In this document: piece by piece, positions 8,948 through 16,661 of the stretch
How the letters are laid out: each line of letters begins with the position of its first letter
Position numbering within the stretch: the stretch's first letter is position 1
Assembly (NCBI GenBank): GCA_002410505.1
Contig: DHSO01000026.1
Location: forward strand, 1 to 27,425
Direction: 5' to 3'
DNA: 27,425 bases
Source of the DNA: Cloacimonetes bacterium UBA5284
GTDB lineage: Bacteria > Cloacimonadota > Cloacimonadia > Cloacimonadales > Cloacimonadaceae
Made by a program: the position numbers and the translations under genes
Notes under the pieces: generated by a model
Databases searched by the model: none
Told to the model about the DNA's origin: nothing
The model's input: the letters and a program-made list of their open reading frames with translations, nothing else

Positions 8948-9502
8948 ATGGCAGGATATAACCCTTCAGGGGCGAGAAAGGTTTATCGCCCTTCTGAGGC
9001 AAGGCAGCAAAATGGTCAGACTGCGCCACAGGAACCGAACTTGGTTCCAATCATGAATCTTTTCGTCTCGATCATTCCATTTTTGATCATGATGATATCG
9101 ATTTCACAGGTGGCCCTGATTGCGCTTAGCTTCACCTCAGACGGAGGTGGTGGTGGAACAGGAGAAGGCGGCGGTGGCGGAGCCCAGGCGGAGATAGTAG
9201 AGATACATTTGATGCTGAAGGAACTCACGCAAGCTGAGCTGTTCCCCGGAATGGAAGTACGAGAGCCGGATAAAACTACAATCCACAAAATCCCTTGGCT
9301 TAGCGAAGATGTGTATGATTTCGACAGATTGAACAGCTTGTTGATCGATCTGAAGGAAAAATACACTGATACTGCCGAGATTGCCGTGATCGTGCATCCT
9401 GATGTTCTGTATGACACCCTGATCCGCACCATAGACCTCTGTAAAGATAACGGTTTTGTAACAGTGCACTATCGTAACCCCAAAACTCAATACATTTATT
9501 AA
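8948..9502 (+). CDS. ExbD/TolR-family protein 1 (Asn at the usual Asp position)
   Basis: 184 residues: a polar cytoplasmic N-terminus (1-30), one transmembrane helix (about 33-62), a glycine run (66-78), then a periplasmic domain with the ExbD-like ending in which IAVIVHPDVLYDTLIRTIDLC resembles the usual strand-helix. The position of the proton-carrying Asp at the start of the helix (the P-x-I/L-D pattern of ExbD/TolR) reads LVPIMNLF, so Asn37 (bases 9056-9058) replaces Asp. The second ExbD protein keeps Asp. The periplasmic domain also has an insert (about 85-125) longer than in typical ExbD. AAGGA precedes the ATG and only 4 nt separate it from the ExbB gene. Confidence 0.85.
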   Translation: MAGYNPSGARKVYRPSEARQQNGQTAPQEPNLVPIMNLFVSIIPFLIMMISISQVALIALSFTSDGGGGGTGEGGGGGAQAEIVEIHLMLKELTQAELFPGMEVREPDKTTIHKIPWLSEDVYDFDRLNSLLIDLKEKYTDTAEIAVIVHPDVLYDTLIRTIDLCKDNGFVTVHYRNPKTQYIY

Positions 9503-9519
9503 AGCTGGGGGAGGATAAT

Positions 9520-10053
9520 ATGAGTTCAATTACTAGTCAAAAGGGAACACGGCAAGTACGTCGGAAAATAGAAGACGTTAAATCCTTGTCTATCACATCC
9601 CTTCTGGACGTTTTAACTATCATCCTGGTATTTCTTATCAAAAACGTGTCGATGGATGCGGTGAAGATTAACCAATTGCCGGATATGAAATATCCCACCA
9701 CCATCACTACCGAAAAATTGATGGAAAACGCCATGGTGACTCCTGTCAAATTGTACATGGACAGAGTATTGCTGGGCATCGGAAACCAATATCTTGGGAC
9801 CCCTCAGGAAATGGTGGAAAGCGCAGATGTTCGTACAGTCATGCAAAACTTTTTCAGTACGGAAATCAGCGAGATCCCGGAAGATAAGCTTAGTGATGCT
9901 TGTTTGATTGTACAGGCGGATGCAGATCTGCCTTGTGGATATGTAACTCAGATTGTGAGTGTTGGTACCTCCGTGGGTTACGGTAACATTTATTTCGCAA
10001 CCTTGGAAGAAGCAGATTGGTTACAATCCTATCGAACTGCTTCTAACTTGTAA
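9520..10053 (+). CDS. ExbD/TolR-family protein 2 (Asp retained)
   Basis: 177 residues. The cytoplasmic N-terminus is basic (1-20). The helix at about 23-41 reads LSITSLLDVLTIILVFLI with the expected Asp at residue 30 (bases 9607-9609). A periplasmic domain follows whose end, CLIVQADADLPCGYVTQIVS, matches the ExbD strand-helix pattern. An insert with two short segments lies at about 45-110. The ATG follows a very strong GGGGGAGG, and the gap to ExbD 1 is 17 nt. It presumably pairs with ExbD 1 inside a pentameric ExbB channel, where two ExbD helices occupy the pore in known structures of the family. Confidence 0.88.
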   Translation: MSSITSQKGTRQVRRKIEDVKSLSITSLLDVLTIILVFLIKNVSMDAVKINQLPDMKYPTTITTEKLMENAMVTPVKLYMDRVLLGIGNQYLGTPQEMVESADVRTVMQNFFSTEISEIPEDKLSDACLIVQADADLPCGYVTQIVSVGTSVGYGNIYFATLEEADWLQSYRTASNL

Positions 10054-10064
10054 AGGGAGGTCGT

Positions 10065-11492
10065 ATGGCTAAAATACTAAGTCTCAGATTGAACTATAAA
10101 GGGAAGTTTCTCGATTATGCCAAAGAAGGCAAGGAGATCAAAAAAAGCTTCACTATCGGTTCAAACAAATTCCTGCAATGGCAGATATTAGCCCCCTCCT
10201 TCCCGGATAAACACACCTTTGTGCACCAGAAAGGCGGCGAATATGTATTGCAGATGCTGCCCGGATCACAATTGAGCGTGGAAAAAGACGGAAACGCTGT
10301 GGACAGCAACTATCTGAAGCAAAACAATCTGCTTTCCGGAAACCAGCTGGTACTAAAAAAAGACCTGAAAGGTACTATTGTACTCGCTCCGGATTGGGAT
10401 GTCCAGTTCGAATATAGAGAACCTTGGGTGGCAGTGCTTACTGCCGAAGAAAAGCAAATCGTGGCTCAATATGCCCGCAGAGCAAAACCGGATGCCACTA
10501 CTCGCTTCAACCGAATGATTCTATGGTTGATTCTGATACTCGCGATTGTATTCGTAATCCTGTTTGACGCAGTTCTGAAACCTGACTATGTGTTGGAAGA
10601 AGAAACTGTGGCTCAACGCCTGGAAAACATCAAAAGCGAAGCTCAGCGGGTGGAAGCAGACCTGACCCCAATCACCAGCAGTTTCGTACAGGAAACTCCG
10701 CCTGAAGATACCGGTGAAACGGCTGAAACCGGGCAAACAGCCCAGCAAGGTAGCCCCGGTGGAACCGGTAGCGGAGCTTACAGCTCATCCGCCTTGGATG
10801 CCGCCTTTGCCGGTGGATTCGATGCCGGAGCCACGGGAATCGCACCGTCCCTGAAGATCGTTACAGTACAGGAAGGTTTCTCTGCCCGCCGCCCCGGTGG
10901 CAGTGGCGGAGGTGGTGGCACAGGTACCGGAGGTGGCGCATTTGGCGGCACAGGTACCGGAGCCGGATCTTCCTTCAGCGCCTCCAGCACGCCAAACTTC
11001 GGCGACGTTGGCTCCGTGGTAACCCGCGGACCTTCTACTGCCGGACATTCCGAGCGTCCCGCCGGAGTGGTTGGAACACATATAGTTGGTGATGCCAGCG
11101 CTCTCGCTCCCAGCGGAAAATCCTGGGGTGACATTGTGGAACAGCAAAGGATAGCTGCCGATTACAAACGCAGAGGCATTCAGACCCTCAAAGAAGGCAG
11201 CGTTACCGGATTGGATGAGGCCGGAATAGCCCGTGTTACCAATCTGCGTGACCAGGTGGAAGCTCGTAAAGCTCAGATTGACCAAGCTTATCGCGAAGCT
11301 CAATTGCGCCAAAGCGTCAGCTTCACCATCACCCTGTTCATCAATGCCAACGGCACAGTTAGAGAATCCATGGTGATTCCCGCCGGTGCCTACCCGGAAT
11401 CCTTTGTGTCACGGGTAAAATCCATCGTTGACAGCTGGAGATTCAACGTAAGCCAGGAAGAAGCTTACCAGTTCCGCGTAAGAGCTGGTTAA
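10065..11492 (+). CDS. one-pass protein with cytoplasmic domain and TonB/AgmX-like C-terminus
   Basis: 475 residues. Residues 1-150 are a cytoplasmic beta-rich domain with a weak FHA-like look (FTIGSNKF, then KHTFVHQKGGEY, a turn, and LLSGNQLVL), but the phosphothreonine-binding residues of FHA are not obvious. One transmembrane helix spans about 151-170. A periplasmic linker (about 175-345) is rich in Gly, Thr, Ala and Ser with GGGGGTGTGGG-type runs. Residues about 380-475 form a helix and then a TonB-like end: SFTITLFINANGTV, a helix VSRVKSIVDSWRFN, and a closing strand. The WRF motif is typical of the AgmX/PglI C-terminal TonB-like family. GGGAGG precedes the ATG. This is the likely force transmitter of the ExbB/ExbD motor toward the periplasmic TPR protein or an outer-membrane target. 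Confidence 0.85.
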   Translation: MAKILSLRLNYKGKFLDYAKEGKEIKKSFTIGSNKFLQWQILAPSFPDKHTFVHQKGGEYVLQMLPGSQLSVEKDGNAVDSNYLKQNNLLSGNQLVLKKDLKGTIVLAPDWDVQFEYREPWVAVLTAEEKQIVAQYARRAKPDATTRFNRMILWLILILAIVFVILFDAVLKPDYVLEEETVAQRLENIKSEAQRVEADLTPITSSFVQETPPEDTGETAETGQTAQQGSPGGTGSGAYSSSALDAAFAGGFDAGATGIAPSLKIVTVQEGFSARRPGGSGGGGGTGTGGGAFGGTGTGAGSSFSASSTPNFGDVGSVVTRGPSTAGHSERPAGVVGTHIVGDASALAPSGKSWGDIVEQQRIAADYKRRGIQTLKEGSVTGLDEAGIARVTNLRDQVEARKAQIDQAYREAQLRQSVSFTITLFINANGTVRESMVIPAGAYPESFVSRVKSIVDSWRFNVSQEEAYQFRVRAG

Positions 11493-11517
11493 TTAACTTA
11501 CATTCTCATCATAAGAT

Positions 11518-11546
11518 AGGCCTCGTATTGAACGAGGCCTTTTTAT
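11518..11546 (+). terminator. rho-independent terminator of the TPR-ExbBD operon
   Basis: A perfect 9-bp stem, AGGCCTCGT (11518-11526) with ACGAGGCCT (11532-11540), has a 5-nt loop and is followed by a T-rich tract (TTTTATT). It lies 26 bp after the last stop codon of the unit. Confidence 0.93.
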
Positions 11547-11993
11547 TCAGAAACTATCTGATGTGTTGTCCCGCCGTGACACTCAAGGTTTACCTGTTCT
11601 GCTTTGCCGGAATATCTCGCGCCTCAAGCACGTTCTTGTGCCCTCGTGACTCCGGCACCTTAAAAAGATATCTGAGGGAATACGTGCCAGCGCAGCCCAT
11701 ATCCCGCCGGGACTCAGCTCGCCGTAGCGCCCGGTGTAGATGCTGCTTTCAGTGCATAATTGACGCCCGGGTGAGGCGCAAAACGAGAACGTAGCGGAGA
11801 TCGGGGCCCCAAAATAAGAACATCCTGAGTTTTCGGGTGAAAAGTTCGGGGTCCCCACAAAATTGCGCAGCCATATAGTAGGGTAAATCCGTGTCCAATC
11901 CGGGTCCTTGCATGTTTTCGTGAGTCATTTTCGTGAGCCATAATACCAACCTGCTTGATTTCGCCCTGTATTCACGGCGTTCATCACTTCTTT

Positions 11994-12042
11994 ATCAAGC
12001 GTTAATCAAGCGTTAATAATTAACGCTTGATTAACGCTTGAT
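11994..12042. repeat. perfect 49-bp palindrome built from an 11-bp direct repeat
   Basis: Two 24-nt arms (11994-12017 and 12019-12042) are exact reverse complements around a single central A. Each arm is two head-to-tail copies of ATCAAGCGTTA plus AT. A further TGCTTGATT lies at 11952-11960. The layout could be a binding site for a dimeric or multimeric DNA-binding protein, a cruciform or a bidirectional transcription barrier. No flanking T-run on either side makes it an ordinary terminator. Confidence 0.9.
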
Positions 12043-12104
12043 GGTCACTTAATTAACACTGTCTACAGAGCTGACAGTGAGATTGAAAAAATCTATATCT
12101 TTTT

Positions 12105-12135
12105 CCGCTCACTATTTCCGCTCATTATCCGCTCA
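12105..12135 (+). repeat. three CCGCTCA direct repeats
   Basis: CCGCTCA occurs at 12105-12111, 12118-12124 and 12129-12135, the first two within TTTCCGCTCA(C/T)TA. Spacing is 13 and 11 bp, close to one helical turn. It begins about 60 bp right of the 49-bp palindrome. Function unknown. Confidence 0.6.
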
Positions 12136-12368
12136 CCAGCCGAACAAGCAAGCGAAAAACCTATTTGCGGAGTCGTAAACGGAATGAAAAATCGAGATAA
12201 TGATCTAAAAAACAATGGTCAAAGAATAAGCCGAAGCGGTCTTGAGTAAGGCCAGATGTTTCAAAAAGACCGGGCAGATGCCATATCCGGTATTGCTTAT
12301 TCTACAAATGAGGCGATGCCGGATCAGCTTTGTATTGACAAAAAACGCCCATTCTACATCCTATAATC

Positions 12369-14711
12369 ATGTTTTATTACAAAGTAGCTCTTCCTTTGGG
12401 AATCAACCGCGATTTTAGCTATAGCAGCCATGATCCCATACCTTTGGGTGCCCGGGTATTGGTGCCCCTCAAAGGTAAGCTGATGCTGGGGATATGTCTT
12501 GAAGCTCATGAGATGGGAAAGCACAGATACAAGCCCATTGCCGAGGTGCTGGACGATAGCGCGGTCCTGCCCGGCGATCTCCTCCGTCTAGCGAGCTGGA
12601 TGTCCTCATACTATCATTGCAACATGGGTAAAGCCCTTTTTGCGATGCTACCCGCAAAGTTGCAGAGCGATGTGGACGCTGAGATCACCTGGATCGGCCC
12701 TGATGAAGACATCCCCTTGCAGTATCAAGCACTTTATGAGGCTTTGAAACATGGCGGGAAAGCCCGCATTGGAGACCTGCGCAAGAGCCACCCCAATCTT
12801 CCGATCTACCGTCTTAGCGAAGCTGCCGCTGAAGCCGGTTTACTAAAAATCAACAGCAAATTGCGCCACAGGGATAAACCAAAAATCCTGAACTACATCC
12901 GGATTCTCGACAGCGAGTTTGATCCGGACAGCCTTCCCCTCCGACAAAGAGAGGCTTGGGAACTCATCAAAACCCAAAGCAAGGCATTCCCCATGGCAGA
13001 CATCAGCAGTTTAGTTTCCTACAGCAGCCTCAAAGCCTTGGTAAAGAAAGGGATAATCACGATCTTTCCTAAAGAAGTGCCCAGAACTGAATTACTGCGC
13101 GACACCGGGGCCAAAGCAAAAAACATCATCCTGAACGATGCCCAAAATACAGCTATCGCCGAGATATCCTCTGATTTTGGCAGTTTTCAGGTACATCTGC
13201 TCTACGGTATAACCGGCAGTGGCAAGACCGAGATCTACATCGAGATCATCCGCAAATACCTGAATGCCGGGAAATCCGTGATCTTCCTGATCCCGGAGAT
13301 CGCTCTCACGCCTCAGATGCTGGATAGATTTGACGCCAGCTTTGGGGAGCAACTCGCCATTTTACACAGTCAGCTATCGGATTCTGAGCGCTATACTCAG
13401 TGGCAAAAGCTACAAAACGGACAGTGCCGCATAGCTTTGGGAGCCCGGAGCGCCATCTTTGCTCCAGTGCAAAACCTGGGCTTGATCATAGTGGATGAAG
13501 AGCATGAACAAAGCTATAAACAAGATAGCCAGCCCCGCTACAACGGCCGGGATGTGGCGATTGTGAGAGCGCAACAGCAAGGCGCACAAGTGATTCTGGG
13601 CTCTGCCACTCCTTCTTTGGAGAGCTGGAACAACTGCCGGAACGGCAAGTATAAACTGCACAAACTGTTGCAGCGCCCCCTCAATTTCACTCTTCCCACG
13701 GTGCGAATCCTGAATCTCTGCGATTGTGATAGCACAGAACTGATCTCAGATGATCTGGCCAAAGCTATAGCCCGGAGGCTGGATCGTAAAGAGCAAGTGA
13801 TACTCTTCCAAAATCGCCGGGGTTATTCTTCCTTTATGCAATGCCTCAAATGCGGTAAATTGATTAGCTGCCCAAATTGCGAAATCAGTATGTATTATCA
13901 TCGCGACCGGGAAGAAATGCAATGCCACTATTGCGGCTCATTCTTCCCTGTACCCCGACGCTGCCCTTCCTGCAATTCTTTCACTTTTTCCTATGGATCG
14001 CCCGGCACTCAGAAGGTGGAACAAACTCTGAAAATACTCTTCCCCATGGCTCGTATACTCAGATTGGACAGCGACAGCAGCCGCATCAACCAGAAAAGCA
14101 TGTATCAGGGCATGAAAAAACAAGAAATTGACATCCTGCTGGGCACTCAGATGATCACCAAAGGTCTTGATTTCCCCAATGTAACCCTGGTGGGAATTGT
14201 GAATGCCGACATCAGCTTGAACATCCCGGATTTTCGTTCTGCAGAACGCACTTTTCAACTACTGACCCAAGTGGCCGGACGTAGCGGAAGAGCCGAAAAA
14301 GACGGCGAGGTGATCATCCAAACCTACAATCCGGATCACTATGCCGTTCAATTTGCCAGCAAGCAGGATTTTGAAGGTTTTGCCCGCACAGAAATGGCTT
14401 TTCGCAAAAGACTGTTTTACCCGCCCTACTACCGCTTGGCTCGAATCCTCTATCAAAGCGCAGATCAACAGGATATTGCAGCGGAAATGGCAGTTCTGGG
14501 ACGCGATCACCTGCCCGAAAGCAACGAATCTCTGCTGATACTGGGCCCCGCCCCCGCCCCCTTTGCCAAAATCAATAATATGTATCGCTATCATGTGATT
14601 CTGAAAGGCAGCAGCCCGGCAGTGCTAAAACGAGCCATCAATCATATCTGCAGTTCCTTTAAAAGCAAGCTGTTTTATCAGATCGATATCGACCCCGCCA
14701 TGTTGATGTAA
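12369..14711 (+). CDS. priA: primosomal replication-restart helicase PriA
   Basis: 780 residues, the usual PriA length. PriA recognises stalled or repaired replication forks and reloads the replicative helicase. The N-terminal 3'-DNA-binding domain begins FYYKVALPLGINRDFSYS. The helicase core carries Walker A ITGSGKT (281-287), DEEH (376-379), then GSATPS. The zinc domain has eight cysteines (C492, C495, C504, C507, C519, C522, C532, C535) for two zinc ions. The second RecA lobe has GTQMITKGLDFP and QVAGRSGRA. The ATG at 12369 gives the right N-terminus, but no Shine-Dalgarno sequence is visible before it. It is transcribed convergently to the walJ end of the large minus-strand unit and stands alone. 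Confidence 0.98.
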   Translation: MFYYKVALPLGINRDFSYSSHDPIPLGARVLVPLKGKLMLGICLEAHEMGKHRYKPIAEVLDDSAVLPGDLLRLASWMSSYYHCNMGKALFAMLPAKLQSDVDAEITWIGPDEDIPLQYQALYEALKHGGKARIGDLRKSHPNLPIYRLSEAAAEAGLLKINSKLRHRDKPKILNYIRILDSEFDPDSLPLRQREAWELIKTQSKAFPMADISSLVSYSSLKALVKKGIITIFPKEVPRTELLRDTGAKAKNIILNDAQNTAIAEISSDFGSFQVHLLYGITGSGKTEIYIEIIRKYLNAGKSVIFLIPEIALTPQMLDRFDASFGEQLAILHSQLSDSERYTQWQKLQNGQCRIALGARSAIFAPVQNLGLIIVDEEHEQSYKQDSQPRYNGRDVAIVRAQQQGAQVILGSATPSLESWNNCRNGKYKLHKLLQRPLNFTLPTVRILNLCDCDSTELISDDLAKAIARRLDRKEQVILFQNRRGYSSFMQCLKCGKLISCPNCEISMYYHRDREEMQCHYCGSFFPVPRRCPSCNSFTFSYGSPGTQKVEQTLKILFPMARILRLDSDSSRINQKSMYQGMKKQEIDILLGTQMITKGLDFPNVTLVGIVNADISLNIPDFRSAERTFQLLTQVAGRSGRAEKDGEVIIQTYNPDHYAVQFASKQDFEGFARTEMAFRKRLFYPPYYRLARILYQSADQQDIAAEMAVLGRDHLPESNESLLILGPAPAPFAKINNMYRYHVILKGSSPAVLKRAINHICSSFKSKLFYQIDIDPAMLM

Positions 14712-14761
14712 ACGATGGCGCAGCGCCAATTCAGACCTTAGATCATCCATATAGAACCGGA

Positions 14762-14802
14762 TATCATCGGACAATGCTGCTGTGCTCACTTACCGGATGA
14801 TA
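14762..14802. terminator. weak hairpin between convergent priA and walJ
   Basis: TATCATCGG (14762-14770) and CCGGATGATA (14793-14802) can pair with one bulged G around a 22-nt loop. The sequence then reads ACGGGATATTTT, a poor U-run. It is the best candidate for a transcription end in the 212-bp convergent gap; nothing else stands out there. Confidence 0.3.
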
Positions 14803-14923
14803 ACGGGATATTTTCCTGCGCATGCTTCCTTGAACCATAGAGGAAGGCAAGCGATGCGAGAATGCTTGGTTTTACGGTGATACTCAGCCTATGGAGGTTG
14901 CTAACTTAGAGCGCAGCAAGTGC

Positions 14924-15700
14924 TTAGATATCCACCAAGGGAGTATGGCAATATTGATCCGCAACCAGAAGATTGATGTCGCTGCGGATGGTTTGCAGAA
15001 ATTCGTTCATTACCTTAAAAGCCAGATCCGGGCGATTGTTGGTCTCCGACAGATGAGCCAACACCAGATTCTTCAATCCCGGATGCAACACTTGGGAAAG
15101 CAAGCCCACAGCCTGGTCGTTGGAAAGGTGTCCGTGTTCACTTTTCACGCGTTTCTTCAGATTCCAATCGTAAGGACCGTCCATCAACATCTGCAGGTCA
15201 TGATTACTTTCCAGAACCAGTGTGTGCAGATTGCTCAGTTTCATCAGGGTGAGTTTGGAAAAATAGCCCAAATCTATGGCTACACCAAGCTTCCGGTCAT
15301 CGTGTTCAAAGGTGAAATTGCAGCTGTCCACCGCATCGTGGGAAGAACGGAACGGTTGCACCAGAATGTCTCCGATCATGAATTCCACTCCGGCTTCAAA
15401 ATACTGCAGACGTTCATCCACTCTGCCCAGTCTGTGAGAGCTGTAGGCGTAAGTGTCCGGAGATATATAGAGGGGTATTTTCAGGCTGCGACACAGCGCT
15501 CCGGCACTGCGGGTGTGATCAGAATGTTCGTGGGACACGATTACGGCTTTAATAATGTCGCGAGGCACCTTTAGGGCATCCACGGCTTCCCGGATCCGTT
15601 TCATGCTGATGCCGGCATCCAAGATGATTCCCGTATTTTGGCTACGTACAAGAATCGAATTGCCTTTGCTGCCGCTGGCAAGTACGGAGGTTTGAAACAT
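14924..15700 (-). CDS. walJ: MBL-fold metallo-hydrolase of the WalJ/YycJ family
   Basis: 258 residues. The N-terminus reads FQTSVLASGSKGNS, typical of YycJ/WalJ, and the metal-binding motif HEHSDH lies at 57-62. Later metal ligands are likely in the SSHDA segment, the AIDLGY Asp and near ESNHD. Family members are metallo-beta-lactamase-fold enzymes, and Bacillus YycJ/WalJ has been connected with exonuclease activity and cell-wall-linked processes; here no walRK genes are adjacent, so only the family assignment is firm. The ATG at 15700 lies 4 nt after the stop of the yhaM-type gene. It is the last gene of the long minus-strand unit. Confidence 0.88.
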   Translation of the reverse strand: MFQTSVLASGSKGNSILVRSQNTGIILDAGISMKRIREAVDALKVPRDIIKAVIVSHEHSDHTRSAGALCRSLKIPLYISPDTYAYSSHRLGRVDERLQYFEAGVEFMIGDILVQPFRSSHDAVDSCNFTFEHDDRKLGVAIDLGYFSKLTLMKLSNLHTLVLESNHDLQMLMDGPYDWNLKKRVKSEHGHLSNDQAVGLLSQVLHPGLKNLVLAHLSETNNRPDLAFKVMNEFLQTIRSDINLLVADQYCHTPLVDI

Positions 15701-15704
15701 TGGC

Positions 15705-16655
15705 CTATAGCTTTACAATGCGGTAATAGCGGTTATTCAGCTTGTCGTACTCACTCCAAATGGCATCCGGGGGAGCCGCATCCAGCAATTGACATACTCC
15801 GGCGCTTTGGGCGTCCAGATTGTCGCAGTGGTGCAATAGAATCGCCTCCAGGGTTTGCGGCAGGCGCACAGAGGCTTTTTCATATTCGCCGTGATGGGAA
15901 AGTATGAGGTGACGCAGATTGAGCAATACTTCATGGGGAAATCCGGGAATCCGTCCGGCAGCTTCCACCACCATCTCATCGCCCATGCTGAGGTGTCCCA
16001 ACAGTCTGCCATCATCGGTAAAATCTATGCTGGCCTGACCGTGATATTCTCTCACTTTGGCGGCGTCATGCAGCAAAGCCCCGCTAATGAGCAAATCCAT
16101 CGATACGGGATATTGCGCACTCACGAATTCGCACAGAGCGGCTACGGCAACTGTATGTTCTATGAGGCCATGAACGTAGTTGTGATGCCAGCTTTTTGCA
16201 GCCGGAGCTTCCAGAAATTTGCCAAAATACTCCTTATCATCGAAGATTTCGTGCAAAAGGCGATTGAGGTATTCGTGTTCCACCTTATCTACAAAGCTCC
16301 AAAAGCGCTCCGCCAAAAACTCCGCCTCAAAGCGGCTTTTGGCCACAAAGAAGCCCATATCAAATTCACTTTTATCCGCAAAACGCAGATTCTGAATGCT
16401 CAATTGGGTCTGACCTTTATAATTCACTACCTGCGCTTTGATGTACACCACATCGCCGGCATCAAAGAGTTCGCTGGTCTTGGCAGCGTCCTTCCACACA
16501 TTAGCGGTGGCATAGCCGCTTCGATCCCGTATCTTGATGCGAATGAAGCTGCCGCCCTTTCCTTCGCGCAGTTCCTTTTCTTGGGCCAGATAAAATCCGC
16601 TAATCTCTTTGTTTTCATGCTGATGCATGTCTGCTACATAAATGTGTTCTTCCAT
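15705..16655 (-). CDS. yhaM: YhaM-type 3'-5' exoribonuclease (OB fold plus HD domain)
   Basis: 316 residues, close to the roughly 314 of Bacillus YhaM. Residues about 15-95 form an OB-fold nucleic-acid-binding part (FYLAQEKELRE, SFIRIKIRDRSG, VVYIKAQVVNYKGQTQLSIQ). The HD phosphohydrolase domain has HHNYVHGLIEHT (157-168), the metal pair H196-D197 in ALLHDAAK, and LSHHGEYE with LHHCDNLDA further on. YhaM-type enzymes degrade RNA and single-stranded DNA from the 3' end. The gene lies 6 nt downstream of the T9SS protein gene and 4 nt upstream of walJ, so these genes share a transcript. Confidence 0.92.
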   Translation of the reverse strand: MEEHIYVADMHQHENKEISGFYLAQEKELREGKGGSFIRIKIRDRSGYATANVWKDAAKTSELFDAGDVVYIKAQVVNYKGQTQLSIQNLRFADKSEFDMGFFVAKSRFEAEFLAERFWSFVDKVEHEYLNRLLHEIFDDKEYFGKFLEAPAAKSWHHNYVHGLIEHTVAVAALCEFVSAQYPVSMDLLISGALLHDAAKVREYHGQASIDFTDDGRLLGHLSMGDEMVVEAAGRIPGFPHEVLLNLRHLILSHHGEYEKASVRLPQTLEAILLHHCDNLDAQSAGVCQLLDAAPPDAIWSEYDKLNNRYYRIVKL

Positions 16656-16661
16656 AATTTA

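Larger units (their letters stand above)
11547..12368. other. long intergenic region without a convincing gene
   Basis: About 820 bp between the operon terminator and priA. Short open frames here (for example 11528-11794 on plus and 11583-11858 on minus) have Cys/Arg-rich translations without recognisable domains and no good ribosome sites, so they are not called. Visible structure: a GC-rich part (about 11690-11870) in which TCGGGGCCCCAAAAT (11799-11813) recurs as TCGGGGTCCCCACAAAAT (11847-11864); a perfect 49-bp palindrome (11994-12042); three CCGCTCA words (12105-12135); and a 7-bp inverted pair CGGTCTT/AAGACCG (12237-12243 and 12266-12272). TTGACA at 12335-12340 and TATAAT at 12362-12367 lie before priA but are 21 bp apart, with the latter touching the start codon. 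Confidence 0.6.

Noticed and set aside
8170..11492. Assignment as exbB-exbD-tonB iron-uptake genes or tolQRA
   Set aside because: The ExbB protein has an added signal-like segment, there are two divergent ExbD proteins, and the TonB-like protein has a large cytoplasmic domain; no receptor, Pal or TolB lies nearby, so those symbols would mislead.
11528..11858. Open frames on both strands in the gene-free region
   Set aside because: Cys/Arg/Pro-rich translations without domains, no ribosome sites, and overlap with each other and with the terminator.
11994..12135. Replication origin at the palindrome and repeats
   Set aside because: No DnaA-box (TTATCCACA-like) cluster and no dnaA, dnaN or parAB gene nearby.
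12184..12249. 21-codon plus-strand frame beginning MKNRDNDL
   Set aside because: GGAG is 11 nt away, there is no further support, and the frame is short enough to be chance.
12335..12367. TTGACA and TATAAT before priA
   Set aside because: Spacing of 21 bp is too long and the TATAAT would place transcription start inside the gene, whose N-terminus matches PriA; not called as a promoter.
14891..15574. 227-codon open frame on the plus strand
   Set aside because: Antisense to walJ, which carries the HEHSDH metal motif.
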